Notes under the pieces: generated by a model
Seen by the model: only the letters and a program-made list of their open reading frames with translations
Database searches by the model: none
Told to the model about the DNA's origin: nothing
Assembly: GCF_963678975.1 (NCBI RefSeq)
Contig: NC_089275.1
Span: forward strand, 20,170,467 to 20,234,466
Source of the DNA: Dysidea avara
Taxonomy: Eukaryota; Porifera; Demospongiae; Dictyoceratida; Dysideidae
DNA length: 64,000 nucleotides
Reading direction: 5' to 3'
Translations under genes and position numbers: made by a program
Shown: piece after piece, positions 1-11,900 of the stretch
Layout: every line of letters starts with the position of its first letter
Position numbering within the stretch: the first letter of the stretch is position 1

Positions 1-1745
1 AATATAATAATTATACAACCAAGTAGCTACTAACAATAATATGAAATGCGGTAAAAATTACATCATAAATAATTAAATAAATAAATAAATAATGTTTGAG
101 AAAACTACAAGGCCTAAGGCTTCGCACTCAACAGGAATAGAATCCATGTTGAATGAAGAGACAATCGTATTGTAGAGGTGATAGAAACGGTTTAATGCCA
201 ATCAAAACAGCTAGCATGTGATGCCCATTAATCGACCAGGCAGTGTATAATCACACATGATTCCTGCACAGTACACAATATAATAATTATACAACCAAGT
301 ACTAAGAATAATACGAAATGCGGTAAAAATTACATCATAAATAATTAAATGAATAAATAATGTTTGAGAAAACTACAAGGCCTAAGGCTTTGCACTCACT
401 GGGAATAGAATCGAATGAAGACATAATTGTATAATCGTGGAGGTGATAGAAATGGTACGACGATTCTATTTAACACTGATCAAAACAGCTAGTACGTGAT
501 GCTCATTAATTGACCAGGCGGTGCAATCTAGACGAAGAACCACTGATAATTTGTTTTTGAAAGTGTTACCAACTGGCACACTAGTCTCAAGTAGCCATGC
601 CAGCTGCCAGTGGATGCATTCTGCGTAAAGAAGGTGATTAAGGCCATGCCCGACACCATTACGAAGGAAGTTTGTGGCTATGCCAGCTGCACAAGACAGG
701 GAACAGTACATATGTCTGTTTGTATTGTTTGTTTGTATTTTATATGTAAATGCATTGTAAAGAATGCGGTATGTGTTCTTGCATTGTTTAATTACTTGTA
801 TTGTATATATTTCCTTCACCTGGCTTACTATAGACTCTGGCTGGCTTGGTTGTCTTCCTTTATCAAGTTCACCTGGCTTGCATACTCTTAACTACTACAG
901 TATTGTGTATCTCCTGCAAGTTGTGTATACATATAGTGCGTATCCATCACTGTGCCATTGCCATACCACTGATGAACCGTATTCAGCTACTGGTGACCTC
1001 TAGTTGATGTTGATACTGTGCTGTATGTTGGCTGCATAGCTGAATAATTTTCATCTTTGGTGATGTTGCCAATAATGTATTACTAATAATGTATAATGGT
1101 TCTGCAATAATGCAATAATGTATAGTTCTCTCTTGTATGTTTGTATGTATATATACTGTGTACACATCACTATGTCATTGCCACACCAATGGTGTACCGG
1201 CACTTAGTTATTGGTGGCCTCTAGTTACAATGCCACTATTGTGTTATATCTGCATGTCACTATTGTGACATATTGAGTTGATTTTGGATCATAATTTCTA
1301 TCGTGCTTTCATGCACCACCTAGTCATGTGCATAGCCTCACCAGAGGATTGTCGCATTGGTGTACGCACTTATGAGGGGGTTGTCATGTTGGTGTATGTA
1401 CTTGGTTGTATGTGACCCGGTCCTAGTAATTATACAACCAAGTACTAAAGATAATACGAAATGCGGTTAAAATTATGTCATTAATAATGAATGAATGAAT
1501 AAATTAATTAATCAATTAATTAATAATTAATAAATAAATAATGTTTGAGAAAACTACAAGGCCTAAAGCTTTGCACTCACCGGGAATAGAATCCATGTTG
1601 TATGAAGAGACAATCATATAATGGACGGCTGTTTTCGTGGAGATGATAAAAAGGTACGATGATTCTATTTAACGGCGATCAAAACAGTTAGCACGTGACA
1701 CCCACTAGACAAGCGAACTACTGTTCATTTGTGTTTGAAAGTGGG
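1..1745. repeat. Three diverged copies of an interspersed repeat
   Basis: Three related segments lie at about 1-240, 280-520 and 1425-1745. Each has an ATTATACAACCAAGTA start, an AATGCGGTAAAAATTA block, an AATAAATAAATAATG stretch, GAAAACTACAAGGCCTAA, then GGGAATAGAAT. Between copies 2 and 3, about 925-1030 and 1150-1260 form a weaker direct repeat around GTGACCTCTAGTT / GTGGCCTCTAGTT. A block at about 1343-1430 (TACTTGGTTGTATGTGACCC) recurs at 2765-2830. No coding potential is recognised, and the short ORFs here are not conserved between copies. Family unknown. Confidence 0.7.
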
Positions 1746-3104
1746 CGACAGCGACTATTTTGATTGGAAGACGAGTGGTTGCTACGCTTAATTAATAAAC
1801 AGCATGATTGGAAGTTGCTACTAATCACTGGAGGTTGGTTAAAACACTTTGTTAGTCTTGTTTCTTTAGTCTCGCGTAACTAGGGTACCTTCACTAGTGT
1901 ATGGGATGGGAGAAAGCCTCACCTGACAGGCCATTGTGCAAAGAAGGTGCAGTTTCTAGCTGGTAAGTTTGTGTGATGATGCATAGCTCTCCGCCTGAAG
2001 CCTTTTAATGCCAGGATTGCCCAGACTGATCACTGATATGGGCCCTGAGAAAACTACATAAATATTCACTGCTAAATTGCATCCCACGTATTGAATGCTG
2101 ATGGAGAGAACAAACACAACATACACAAAATGTGCCCTTAGGCTGATAATTGCTGTGTACATGGTCGTGCTTGCTATTAAGTGCTATTATTATATGTAAC
2201 TAAGTCTGTCGCCATCAGCAATGCTCCACATACTTGTGCACACTGACATATCCATGAAATTCTGGTATTGTATTTCAGTCATGTTTGTTCTCCAATTTTT
2301 TTTTTGGTCTTGCAGCATATCCACGGCATCTTGTCATCATTTTAGTACAAATGACCCAGCTCATGTTAAACATATACATAACTCAGATATCGGTTGTAGG
2401 TGACAGACAGTTGAAATACTCTGCTTTTATCCCAATCTTACCGTGGTCTGCTCTTGGCAACTCCAGCCATGTCTTAATCCAGTGCTTTAATCCATCCTCA
2501 TTTAAACATATCATGTAACACAAATTGTGTACAATTGCATAAAATTAATGTAATAAATATTCGTTGGATGTTTTGCTTTTAGGCGTCAGATTCAATACCA
2601 TAATTCTCACAATTTAAAGTGCAATGTCACATTCTCACATCTCCATGGTCAGATAATCACTGATTGTAATTGCATACTAATGCATCCCTTATGTTTATAT
2701 GTGTATTACTGTGCATCTATTCTACCTGCACAAACTGTGTTGGCCATGCACTGTTTGTACATGCCCCATTAGTAGGTTGTCCCATTGGTGATTGTACTTG
2801 GTTGTATTTGACCCGGGCCTAGTAATAATAACAATAACTAGGAAATGCGTATCTCTTCGACTCAAAAAGGGGCATGTCCCTACATACACGAATGAAAATG
2901 AAGGGTAGCCTTGAGGTTTTGTAGAGAATTTGCGGGAAAAAACACTATAGACAAACTATAAAACAGTTGAGAAGATACTTCTGTGCGTAATAAGTTGTTG
3001 AAAGCGGTTTGTTCTAATAAATGTGCTTCCTTAGCAATACATAACAATGTAATTAGAGAATTACGAAATAATTCACTAATTATGAAATCTGAAGTTACAG
3101 TAAC
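1746..3104. other. Unassigned AT-rich DNA
   Basis: I see no exon, RNA gene or clear element here apart from the 2765-2830 copy of the TACTTGGTTGTAT block. It may be intergenic or a 5' intron of the adenosine deaminase gene. Confidence 0.4.
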
Positions 3105-5178
3105 TGCATTATTACAAAACAGAAGCCTTAGTTAAAATATATTTCCAGCTATGCAGCTAAAGTAGCACAACATCAACTATGCTGGAACATTTAGGATGGG
3201 ACACCCTTAAAAAAGGCGCACGATAACGAGACTACAAACGCTATTTAAATTTTACATAATGACTATGCTCTTGAAATCCCACACCACTATCTCTATCCAA
3301 CAAGACACACCAGACAGTATCACCCCCAACACTTCATTATTCAATATTCACCTACTGTAACATATCAACAGAGCTTCTACTCAAAAACAATTAATGATGG
3401 AATAACCTAGCGTAAGCAATCAATTATTGGCCAGGTTGTACACCAACCTTGTTTAGAACAAGACATGCACAAGCTTTTTACACCCAGCGATAGGCAATTT
3501 AATACTCTAGGTGTCCACAATGTACCAGCTCCCCAGGCACTGGCATTCTTCAGTAGCATCTGGCCAAATACAGTAGTGTACGGCATCAATTATCAACCGT
3601 TGACATCGTTTATCGTCCACTCGTTAACTTGCGTACATCGATTATCATCCGGTTTGAGGTATTTCGCTTGGCATTCCCACACAATTCAAAACTAAATCTT
3701 GCCAATAGTACAAAATAGTCTACCAGTGCTAATTGTAATTCCACCAAAATTACAAGTAAGTCTTATGAGCGATTTTCGAAATACAGCTAAATCAATTTCT
3801 AATAAAACAAACACTTCAGTATTTTAAACACATTTTAAAACAAATTACACAGCACTGATATTTCATCAAGAATGTTACAAAGGTCAGCACAGTAGTCCTC
3901 GTGCCACTGAGAAGAGCCATAGCTACTGTGCTTCCTGCCGTACGGCAATGTAACCACTGACATACAAGCTCTTTGTCCTTATACAATAACCAACAACTGC
4001 TATCCACTGCGTATGGGATTCTTATCCACTAGCTTCTGAGCAGTGTAACATATCTTCCACACTTGACAGCATGTAACAAGCCTCCAACCTCTAAAAACCA
4101 AGCATACTGTAGTCGATGGTGCCTGAAAGTAGGTGTATTTTATTTTACAAACATTCTCTTGCTCTTGTAATCAATTCTCCTGTTGTTTAGATAGTCTTAT
4201 AAGATTTTATTTTAATTTCTGAGCTAATTCCTCCTATGTATCTCCATGGTCATCACTTCCAACTATTACAGAGGATCCTTCCTTCTCTTTGCCCACACAA
4301 ATTATCAGAAACTGCTGTCTCTCTACAGCCACTAATCCATCATGGTTAAAACTACCTTCAACAGTACAAAGGACACAAATTCCAAGTCCCATCAGTGGTG
4401 ACTTCCTCGAAAACAGACACGTATACAAGGGGTCCGCAACTCCCTTGAAATCTCATACAGCCCTCTTTGAAATCTTGTTGAAATCTCTGCTTTTGAAATC
4501 TGAAATCTCTGAAAATTGTTGTAAAGTTCTGTATATTTCCTGTGTACGTCTGTATTTGCAGCGTCACGTATGCTATGTACAGCATTTGCAGAAAACTCAA
4601 GAAAGAATTCTGCGTATTTCCTGTATACTACGTATCACGTGATGCTATTATTCCTGATATCTAAGATTTCACATGTTCTGAAATCTTGCCATAATTGCTT
4701 GAAATCTTGAAAAATTGCAAAGATTTGAAATCTTGTACAGAATTTTTTGGAGTTGCAGACCCCTTGCACATATATGTGTAAACAAACATTATTCCACTGA
4801 GAAGGGTGATTATTCCGGCAGAGTCATTCACTAGGGCCTTTTGAATTACTGCAGTCAGTTTCTTCTTACGTCGAACGTCGTGTGTAAGGATCAGTGTGCA
4901 CTACAACAACAGAAAAAGTTCAGTATGATACCATTTTCACGCCAAGAATAACAGACTAGCACATAGAAAATAAGTCATAAACAAACCTGTCATCATTCAC
5001 CAACAGTACAACGTGACAGTAGTTGTTTTAAACTGTTAGGACAGCAAAACAAGGCAGCACGAGGTAGCTTAGTGTAGCGAAACTCCATGTTTGAATCCGG
5101 ATTCCATATGATGATAATAGACGCTGAGTTGACCGATAATAGACGTTGGTCAATAATCAATTGCTTACGCTACCCACC
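3105..5178. repeat. Inverted ~2 kb duplication, copy 1
   Basis: This stretch matches the reverse complement of 42182-44700 almost end to end. It starts near AGTAACTGCATTATTAC and ends at TTACGCTACCCAC. Inside it, TAGCGTAAGCAATCAATTAT at about 3410 and an inverted version ending GCTTACGCTA at about 5173 look like terminal inverted repeats of a DNA element of about 1.76 kb. About 300 bp outside the left terminus is also shared, so the duplicated unit is larger than that element. Copy 1 lacks the 436 bp insertion seen in copy 2. Short ORFs near 3407-3589 and 4234-4428 are conserved between copies, but that is expected from a recent duplication. No protein family is recognised. Confidence 0.8.
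4427..4772. mobile_element. MITE with GGGGTCCGCAACTCC termini
   Basis: The left end is TACAAGGGGTCCGCAACTCC and the right end is the inverted GGAGTTGCAGACCCCTTGCA. The interior is rich in GAAATCT / AGATTTC repeats in both orientations. A homologous copy sits at 42597-42945 inside the second half of the inverted duplication, and an isolated end is visible near 18550. There is no transposase ORF, so this is a non-autonomous DNA element. Superfamily not determined. Confidence 0.7.
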
Positions 5179-5384
5179 GCAATAATTGAACATGATGATT
5201 TGAACTTATTTACTGATAACTTACTAACGTTACTATAGACTCCTAAATCATTGTACGTAGCTAGCTAATACATGTAAATCTTTGTAAATTCTTTTTTTCC
5301 TGGGCACATCAGCAGAGCTGCCTGCCCAGTAATAATAAATAAATAAAACTTGTTAAAATAGTTTGTTTACTTTGTATAAATATG
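5179..5384 (+). repeat. LINE 3' tail remnant (hairpin plus AATA repeat)
   Basis: At about 5298-5345 a GGGCACATCAGC ... GCTGCCTGCCCA hairpin is followed by AATAATAAATAAATAAA. Stem-loops followed by a short tandem tail are typical of CR1/L2/RTE-type LINE 3' ends. No coding sequence remains upstream, so this is a heavily 5'-truncated insertion or a SINE using the same tail. Confidence 0.45.
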
Positions 5385-6741
5385 GATCTAATCCAAAAAG
5401 CCTAGTTACCATCACAGTCATTTCTTAGTTGCCAACTTGGATTTCACATCTTTTTTCACCCTGAATTTTTTTGGGGTGCACTCTTTTTTTACAACTTGGA
5501 TTAGATATATCACTTCTTTTTGTATTTGTATACCCCAAAGCCGGCTTTGGGGCTTTTTAAACCTGTCTTTTTTTTCTTTACCACAGGAAGAAGAAAAAGA
5601 TTTAAAGCAGATTTTTAATACTTTAACTATTTTATCAGTAGTTATACAAGTTTTATATATCTTTATTACATACCAATTCTTTCCTAACTAGTTTGTAGCT
5701 GATCTCTCTACTGGGTGAGCTGATTTCTTTATAGGGTAACTTGTTTGTAGCTGAACTCTCTACAGGGTGATTTGCTTTTAGCTGAACTATCTACATTGTG
5801 TCTAGTTTCTAGCTGATCTCGGGTGACATGTTTCTAGCTGATCTCTCTACAGAATAACTTGTTTGTAGCTGAACTCTCTACAGGATGTCTTGTTTCTAGC
5901 TCTACAGAGTGACTTGCATGCTCGTGGCTGAATTCTCTACAAGGTAACTTGTTTCTAGCTGGTCTCTCTACAGGGTAACTTTTCTCTATCTGAACTCTCT
6001 ACAGGGTGGTTTCTTTGTAGCTGAACTCTCTACAAGGTGACTTCTTCTAGCTGATCTCTCTACAGAGTGACTTGAAATGTAGCTGGAACTCACTACAGTG
6101 TAACTGGAAATGTATTTGAAGGGTTACTTGTATCTAACTGATCTCTCTTCAGGATGGCTGCTTGATTAGAGTGAATGCTCAGTCTATTAGAGTATCTTGA
6201 TCTCGCACTTGCTACTCAGAGTTGGATTTCATGTTATAGCTCTGTGGCTTTAAATCTGATTCTTCTCAACTATTGAAGTGCCTTTCTAAGGTGATTAATC
6301 CATCTATACATCGATTTTCAAATCATTCTCCTGAGCAGTTTTTCTGGTAGGCATGGCAAGTGTTCATTTTTTTATTAGCTAATCTTGATTGCGTAATTGT
6401 TTAATATATTTCTTTGTATCTTCGTGGTCTTTTAACTCGATTTCTTTCAAACTACAAAAGGTTTGAGGTTCAATAGTTAACCTATCCATGTACCGATTTT
6501 CAGCTTCTTCCCATAAGCTGACGTCTCATATCTCGGGAATGCTTGAAGTGATTTTGCTGAAATTTGGTTTGTGGGGTATTGACATAGGTGGGCGTGTCCA
6601 CAGCAAAAATCGTAGTGCTTCATAAAGGCAGCATGGAGTTACGAATCCATGAAAATCGCATTTACTTTCTTCCTGTCAATATACTCATGGTGTTGCATGC
6701 CGGCTTCTTGGGCTGTACGACACACTACCGTGTGTCTTGAT
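5385..6741 (-). mobile_element. Composite satellite-bearing element, copy A (reverse, reduced)
   Basis: Read on the minus strand it starts ATCAAGACACACGGTAGTGTG at 6741, continues with the same head as copies C and D (GCCGG, GAGTATATTGACAGGAAG, AAAGCCACAGAGC), has a short diverged array of the 30-31 bp unit at about 5695-6150, then GCCCCAAAGCCGGCTTTGGGG, and ends GGATTAGAT at 5385. The end palindrome is shortened to about 130 bp. Units read as CTACAGGGTGACTTGTTTGTAGCTGA on the plus strand, with heavy divergence, so this is an older copy. Confidence 0.75.
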
Positions 6742-8952
6742 ACTTAACATGATAATTAGAGGTGCTGGTGGTGCTTGATATTACTCAGTATCAAGTCAGT
6801 CATCATGTACATTAGCATTAGTAGTTAGCTAATACTATCAGTGTTATCAAACACCAATGTATTGTTTCCTTAGTATTGAATGTATACTTTGTACTACACA
6901 GCTTTGATATATCCAACTATAGGCAACATTGTAGCATGCTGTGGGTAGCAGTAGTATGGCTTCAGTCAGGTGATTACAATAAGTCGAGTACCCAGTGGTA
7001 CACAACAACATTGTTGCTCTGTTATGAACTTAATTATACTGTGGTTATAATTAATAAAATGTAGGTAAGGCAGTGCAAAGTGTTTCTGGTCCTACCAATT
7101 CCCCAAAATTGACCAGGTGACCAGGCTTTTTTTTTTTTTTTTTTTCTTTCTTTCTTTTTTTTTTTGCAACATTTTGATGTGGTACACTACATTTGACATA
7201 GCAGTACATGGAATTGTAGGGAAAAACAAAGTTGATGTATAAAGTTGGTGCATCTTTATAAGAAAAAAGTGTTTACAAGACATGAAAACATTTTTGGTTT
7301 TTAACCTTCTTGAAGATTAAGCAGAATAACCTGGCTGTTTTTACCAGTTCATTAAATGAGCCATTACAAGGGCGCATTTGAAGACTCACAGTGTAGTACC
7401 CGATCTAGTTTTTACAATGTGTTTCAGGCTTCGTCAGGTTGTAGTTGAGGATCTATAAAACCCGAGGCTGTACGTATATTTCTATTGTGTCTGAAGTCCT
7501 ATGTTCAGCTTGAAAACAATTGGTATATATCTGAATGTGTTTTATCACCCAAAAGGCCAAGACCAACAATATGCTAGCTAGTTCAGTAAATAGAGCTTTA
7601 CTTGCAAGAGTAGTAGTAGGTGGCAGTTAAACCAAGTTTGCACTATATCGAGTTCATTTAGTAATATGGAGCCTCTGCCTCTGTGTGCCGAACTCTCTTC
7701 AGGTCAAACTTAATCACATCAAAATAGTATTTTGGGTGATATAACCAGTCCATATAGAACTTGCATGAACATAAGGGCACATAATACAGTATCCTGTCCA
7801 TGTGGTACCATCGACTTAACAATAGATGTTGTACTTGATGATTCTCCATCCACAATCGCCATCTGTTATCTTTTCCATTAGCCAGGAGGAGATCCACTAA
7901 AGAATAGTCCCTTGTACACTATAGAATTTTGATTAACTTTCTAATTGTTCAGTAGTCAGACTGTATCAAAGACTTTTAGACTTATAAATCAATTTGCTGC
8001 CAGCTATTCACAGATCATTGGATCTCATCCAAACAATCTGGGTTTGGCACAGAGATTAGACCTAAATCCATGTTGTAGATGCTTTAGAAGTGATCATGAG
8101 TACTATAACTTGTGGTCGAGCTCTATACTGCTGCATTGGCCCCAAATGGTACTTTCTGATTTACATTCAAAGTCATTCCAGTGTTTGTATTACATACTGT
8201 GTAGCCTAAATATTTCAAGTGGCATTTTTGAAGTTGAACAATGTTACCACCTAATTTAATTTTTTTGTGGATTTGCAAACACTTTCAAAATGTATTGGAC
8301 TATATGGAGGTCTAAATATTTCAAGGATAAAATTTTCACTGTTAACCCCAAAAACCTCGAAATCAGCAAAAAATTACTCCCTTAAAATATTTAGGCTATA
8401 CAGTACACATGGATTATGCAATTATTGCACTATATTTAAGTCCCAATCATACTGCATGAATCTCTTAAATCACAGTGTGGTGATGAGGTATATCTCATTT
8501 GTGACTGAATTTTGGAAAATCACCCTTATGGGTACATTCAACACATTAACTATTTATTTCTGAAACACAGCATTATATATGATTAATTCCTACACATTTA
8601 AGGGTAGAGACACCTTGAATTACAAGAAAATTTTTAGAAACATTTGAAAAGTGTTTTCTGCTATTAGCAACACCATACTAGTTTCAAAAATTCTAATTGT
8701 TTCAGGTGCGACAATAAAAGTAATTTTCCAAAATTTTATGTATATACAAGCATAGGCATGTAGTTCACTGTGGATGTCTGTATTAATGTCTGTATTAGTG
8801 GATATATATGCCTTTTTTCATGTGCATATGAATAGGTGGAGTTACATATTCATTTAAATGGTGCTTGCCAACTAGAGACACTTATAACCATAGCCAGGTA
8901 ATCTGGTTTTTTTGATGACATGAGTGAATTATTAAAATGTACTTGATTTCAG
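6742..8952. other. Unassigned DNA upstream of the first recognised deaminase exon
   Basis: No exon is supported. About 7127-7165 is a poly-T/CTTT tract. The His-x-His exon of adenosine deaminase should lie upstream of 8953, but I could not find a convincing match here. The ORFs at 7658-7897, 7945-8259 and 8267-8563 show no recognisable family. Confidence 0.4.
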
Positions 8953-11900
8953 GGAGCGTAAAATGCTTTTACCATTTAATAGCGTAGAAGAATTTTCGAA
9001 ACTTGTTAGTTTGAGTAAACCACAACAATCTTTGACTGATTTCTTAAAGCCATTAAAAACTGTCCTGGATATTATTGGGTAAGCAGTCGCTTCACAAAAT
9101 AAATTTACCTATCTTATTTGTGTTAGTGGTTCATGTAAAGCACTAGAAATGGTGGCATATGATTTTATGAAGACTAGACATGAGGCAGGAGTGCTGTATG
9201 CAGAATTGAGATTTAATCCTGTAGTGTTAACACACTCAGAGCTTGCAACAGACAAAGTTGCACTGACTTGTGATGAAGTGATGGATGCTGTGATTTGTGG
9301 ACTAGACAAGGGAAGAAAAGAATTTGGAGTAGAATTTAATGTGATTATTGGTATTCTTTTCTGGGCACCAGGTTAGCATGACCAGGTGCCAGGTTTTACT
9401 TGTATATTGATACATAGAACAATCTGCTGAAATGGTAGAGTTAGCACTGCGTTATCATGATAAGGGTGTGGTGGGAATAGATATGGCTGGTGGTGAGACG
9501 TATCCCATACATCAACTTCACATTGATGGTTTTAAGGTATCAAAATGTATGTTGTATTTTGACCATCACATGCGTACCTCATAGAAAGCTAAAGAATCAG
9601 GACTACACATCACTGTTCATGCTGGGGAAGCAGGACCTGCAGAAAACATTAAACGGGTATCTATAGTACAGCTATTATTCAATAGTTGTAACCTGGGCAT
9701 GGATGATTTACCTGATATCATATACACAAGCTCATGCAAGGGCTGCAGGGCTGAGGGCTAGTGTGTATATATCGGGCAAACCACAAGTGCCCATGTTATT
9801 ACTAATAATATACCACTTTCACACCTCACTTCAAAAGGAAGAGAAGAATTCTATATAGCACTGATGTCAGTGCTCAGTGAGAAACAGAAGTAGTATATCC
9901 AATAATTATAAACATATTATTCATGACTACTCATGACTTTAGTTTATTCACGGCTATTAACAATAAGTACTACAGTGTACTTAAAACTTGTGTTTTGGTT
10001 TTCTATGCTTAATTGCACTCCCACAATCAAAGCTCTCTGTGTGCTCTCTTGTAATTACACTAATTTTTGGGCCTCGGTAATGCCTTGTCTTTATTTGTAC
10101 ATAAGTTATCCACAATCGAAATTCACATTGCCCAATATAAATATGCTCAAGAAGCTGCCTGCAGTTTCCTACACTTGCAGATGTGTCACCCGAGTGGAAT
10201 AACATGGGCACTTGTGATTTAATGTACATACTTACACTCTGGTCTATGGTCCTCATGCTTGTGCATATATATCAGGCAAGTCACTCATGACCATACAGTA
10301 CTATTAGATGTCAAAGTAGTTTCAAAAATATATCCCTTCAAGGAATTATTTTTGATATACTGTACGTTACCTCCATTTCTAGTTAATGCATTCCAAGCAT
10401 TTTCAGAAATCATCAGATTTCTCTGAAAATTGTTATCTCCTCTACTATAACATAGTGATGGAGGATTAATTGTAAGTTTCAATTTTGTGAATAGCATTAA
10501 GAGTTGATATGTGGACTTGGAAATAAAGGTAGTCTGTTGTTTTGAGGTCACAGGCTATAGTAGAGCGGCATAGCACCAAAAAATGGGCGTTTCGTGCATT
10601 CTGTGATATGAAATTTTCCACACAAACTGTGCTCCTCGTCACATATGTTTTGTGATGTAGAACCATCACAGATTTGACCTTAATTTGGTGACCTTTAGAA
10701 CCATTTTTTCACTGAAAATTGATCATTTTTGTCTTTATCTCCCTGAGGAATTATTTTACACTGGTATCAAATTAAAGGTGTTGATCTAAGAACTGTATTG
10801 ACTTTTGTTTGAAGTTTGTATCTCATTCCACTGCAAAGTTATGATCTTTTTTGTAAGTCATAAAATTCTTTGCCCTTGCGGTATAAATTACTAATGGGCA
10901 AGTATAATTCGTAGGATTTCATGGTTAATATAAATGATCACAACTTTGGAATGCAATCAACAATTGACTTCAAATAAAAGTCGAGTAGTTCGTTTTAGCT
11001 GCACCTTTAATTTGAAACTGTGCAAAATGACGCCTGAGGGAGATAAAGTCAAAGCGATGAAATGTTCAATACAAAAATGGCTGTAAAGGTCACCAAAGGT
11101 CAAATATGCAATGGCTCTATATCCAAAAAAATAAGTCATAAGGAGTACAACATATATGGAAAGTTTCATAATTGCATCAAAAAGTGCACAACTATTGCAC
11201 TATGCCGCTCTACTAGTAGAGAGATTAGCTATAAAAAAACACTTTAGAGAGATCAGCTAGAAAAAAGTTAGCCTGTAGAGAGTTCACTACAACCAAATTA
11301 CCCTGCAGTGAGTTCAGCTGCAAACAAATCACACTCTAGAGAGATCAGCCAGACATCAGCTAGAAATAAGTCACCTCGTAGAAAGACCAGCTAGAACAAT
11401 GACACCATGTAGAAAGTTACAAATCACTTTTTTTAGATCAGCTAGGAACAAGTCACCCTGTTGAGAGATCCGCTATAACAAGTCACATTATAGAGAGTTC
11501 AGCTACAAAAAAATCACTCTGTAAAGAGAACCAAAACAAAAAAATCACAGTGTAGAGAGATCAGCTAGAAAAAGTTACCCTAGAGAGATTAGCTAGAAAC
11601 AAGTTACCCTGTAGAGAGTTCAGCTAAAAACAATTCACCCTGTACAGAGATCAGTTAGAAGCAGTTTCCTTGTAGAGAGTTCAGCTGCAAACAAATCACC
11701 CTGTAGAAAATTCAGTTACAAACAAATTGCCCGGTAGAAAGATCAGCTAGAAGAAGTTACCTTGTAGAGAGTTCAGCTACAAAGAAACCATTTTGTAATG
11801 AGTTCAGCTGCAAACAAATCACCTGTACAGAATTCAGCTACAAACAAATCACCCTGTAGAGGGATCAGCTAGAAGAGGTTACGTTGTAGACAGTTCAGCT

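Noticed and set aside
3407..3589. ORF conserved with 44222-44404
   Set aside because: Conservation is explained by the inverted duplication, and the ORF overlaps the terminal repeat of the element.
4234..4428. ORF conserved with 42929-43123
   Set aside because: Also inside the duplicated segment and partly inside a MITE; no family recognised, so not called as a gene.
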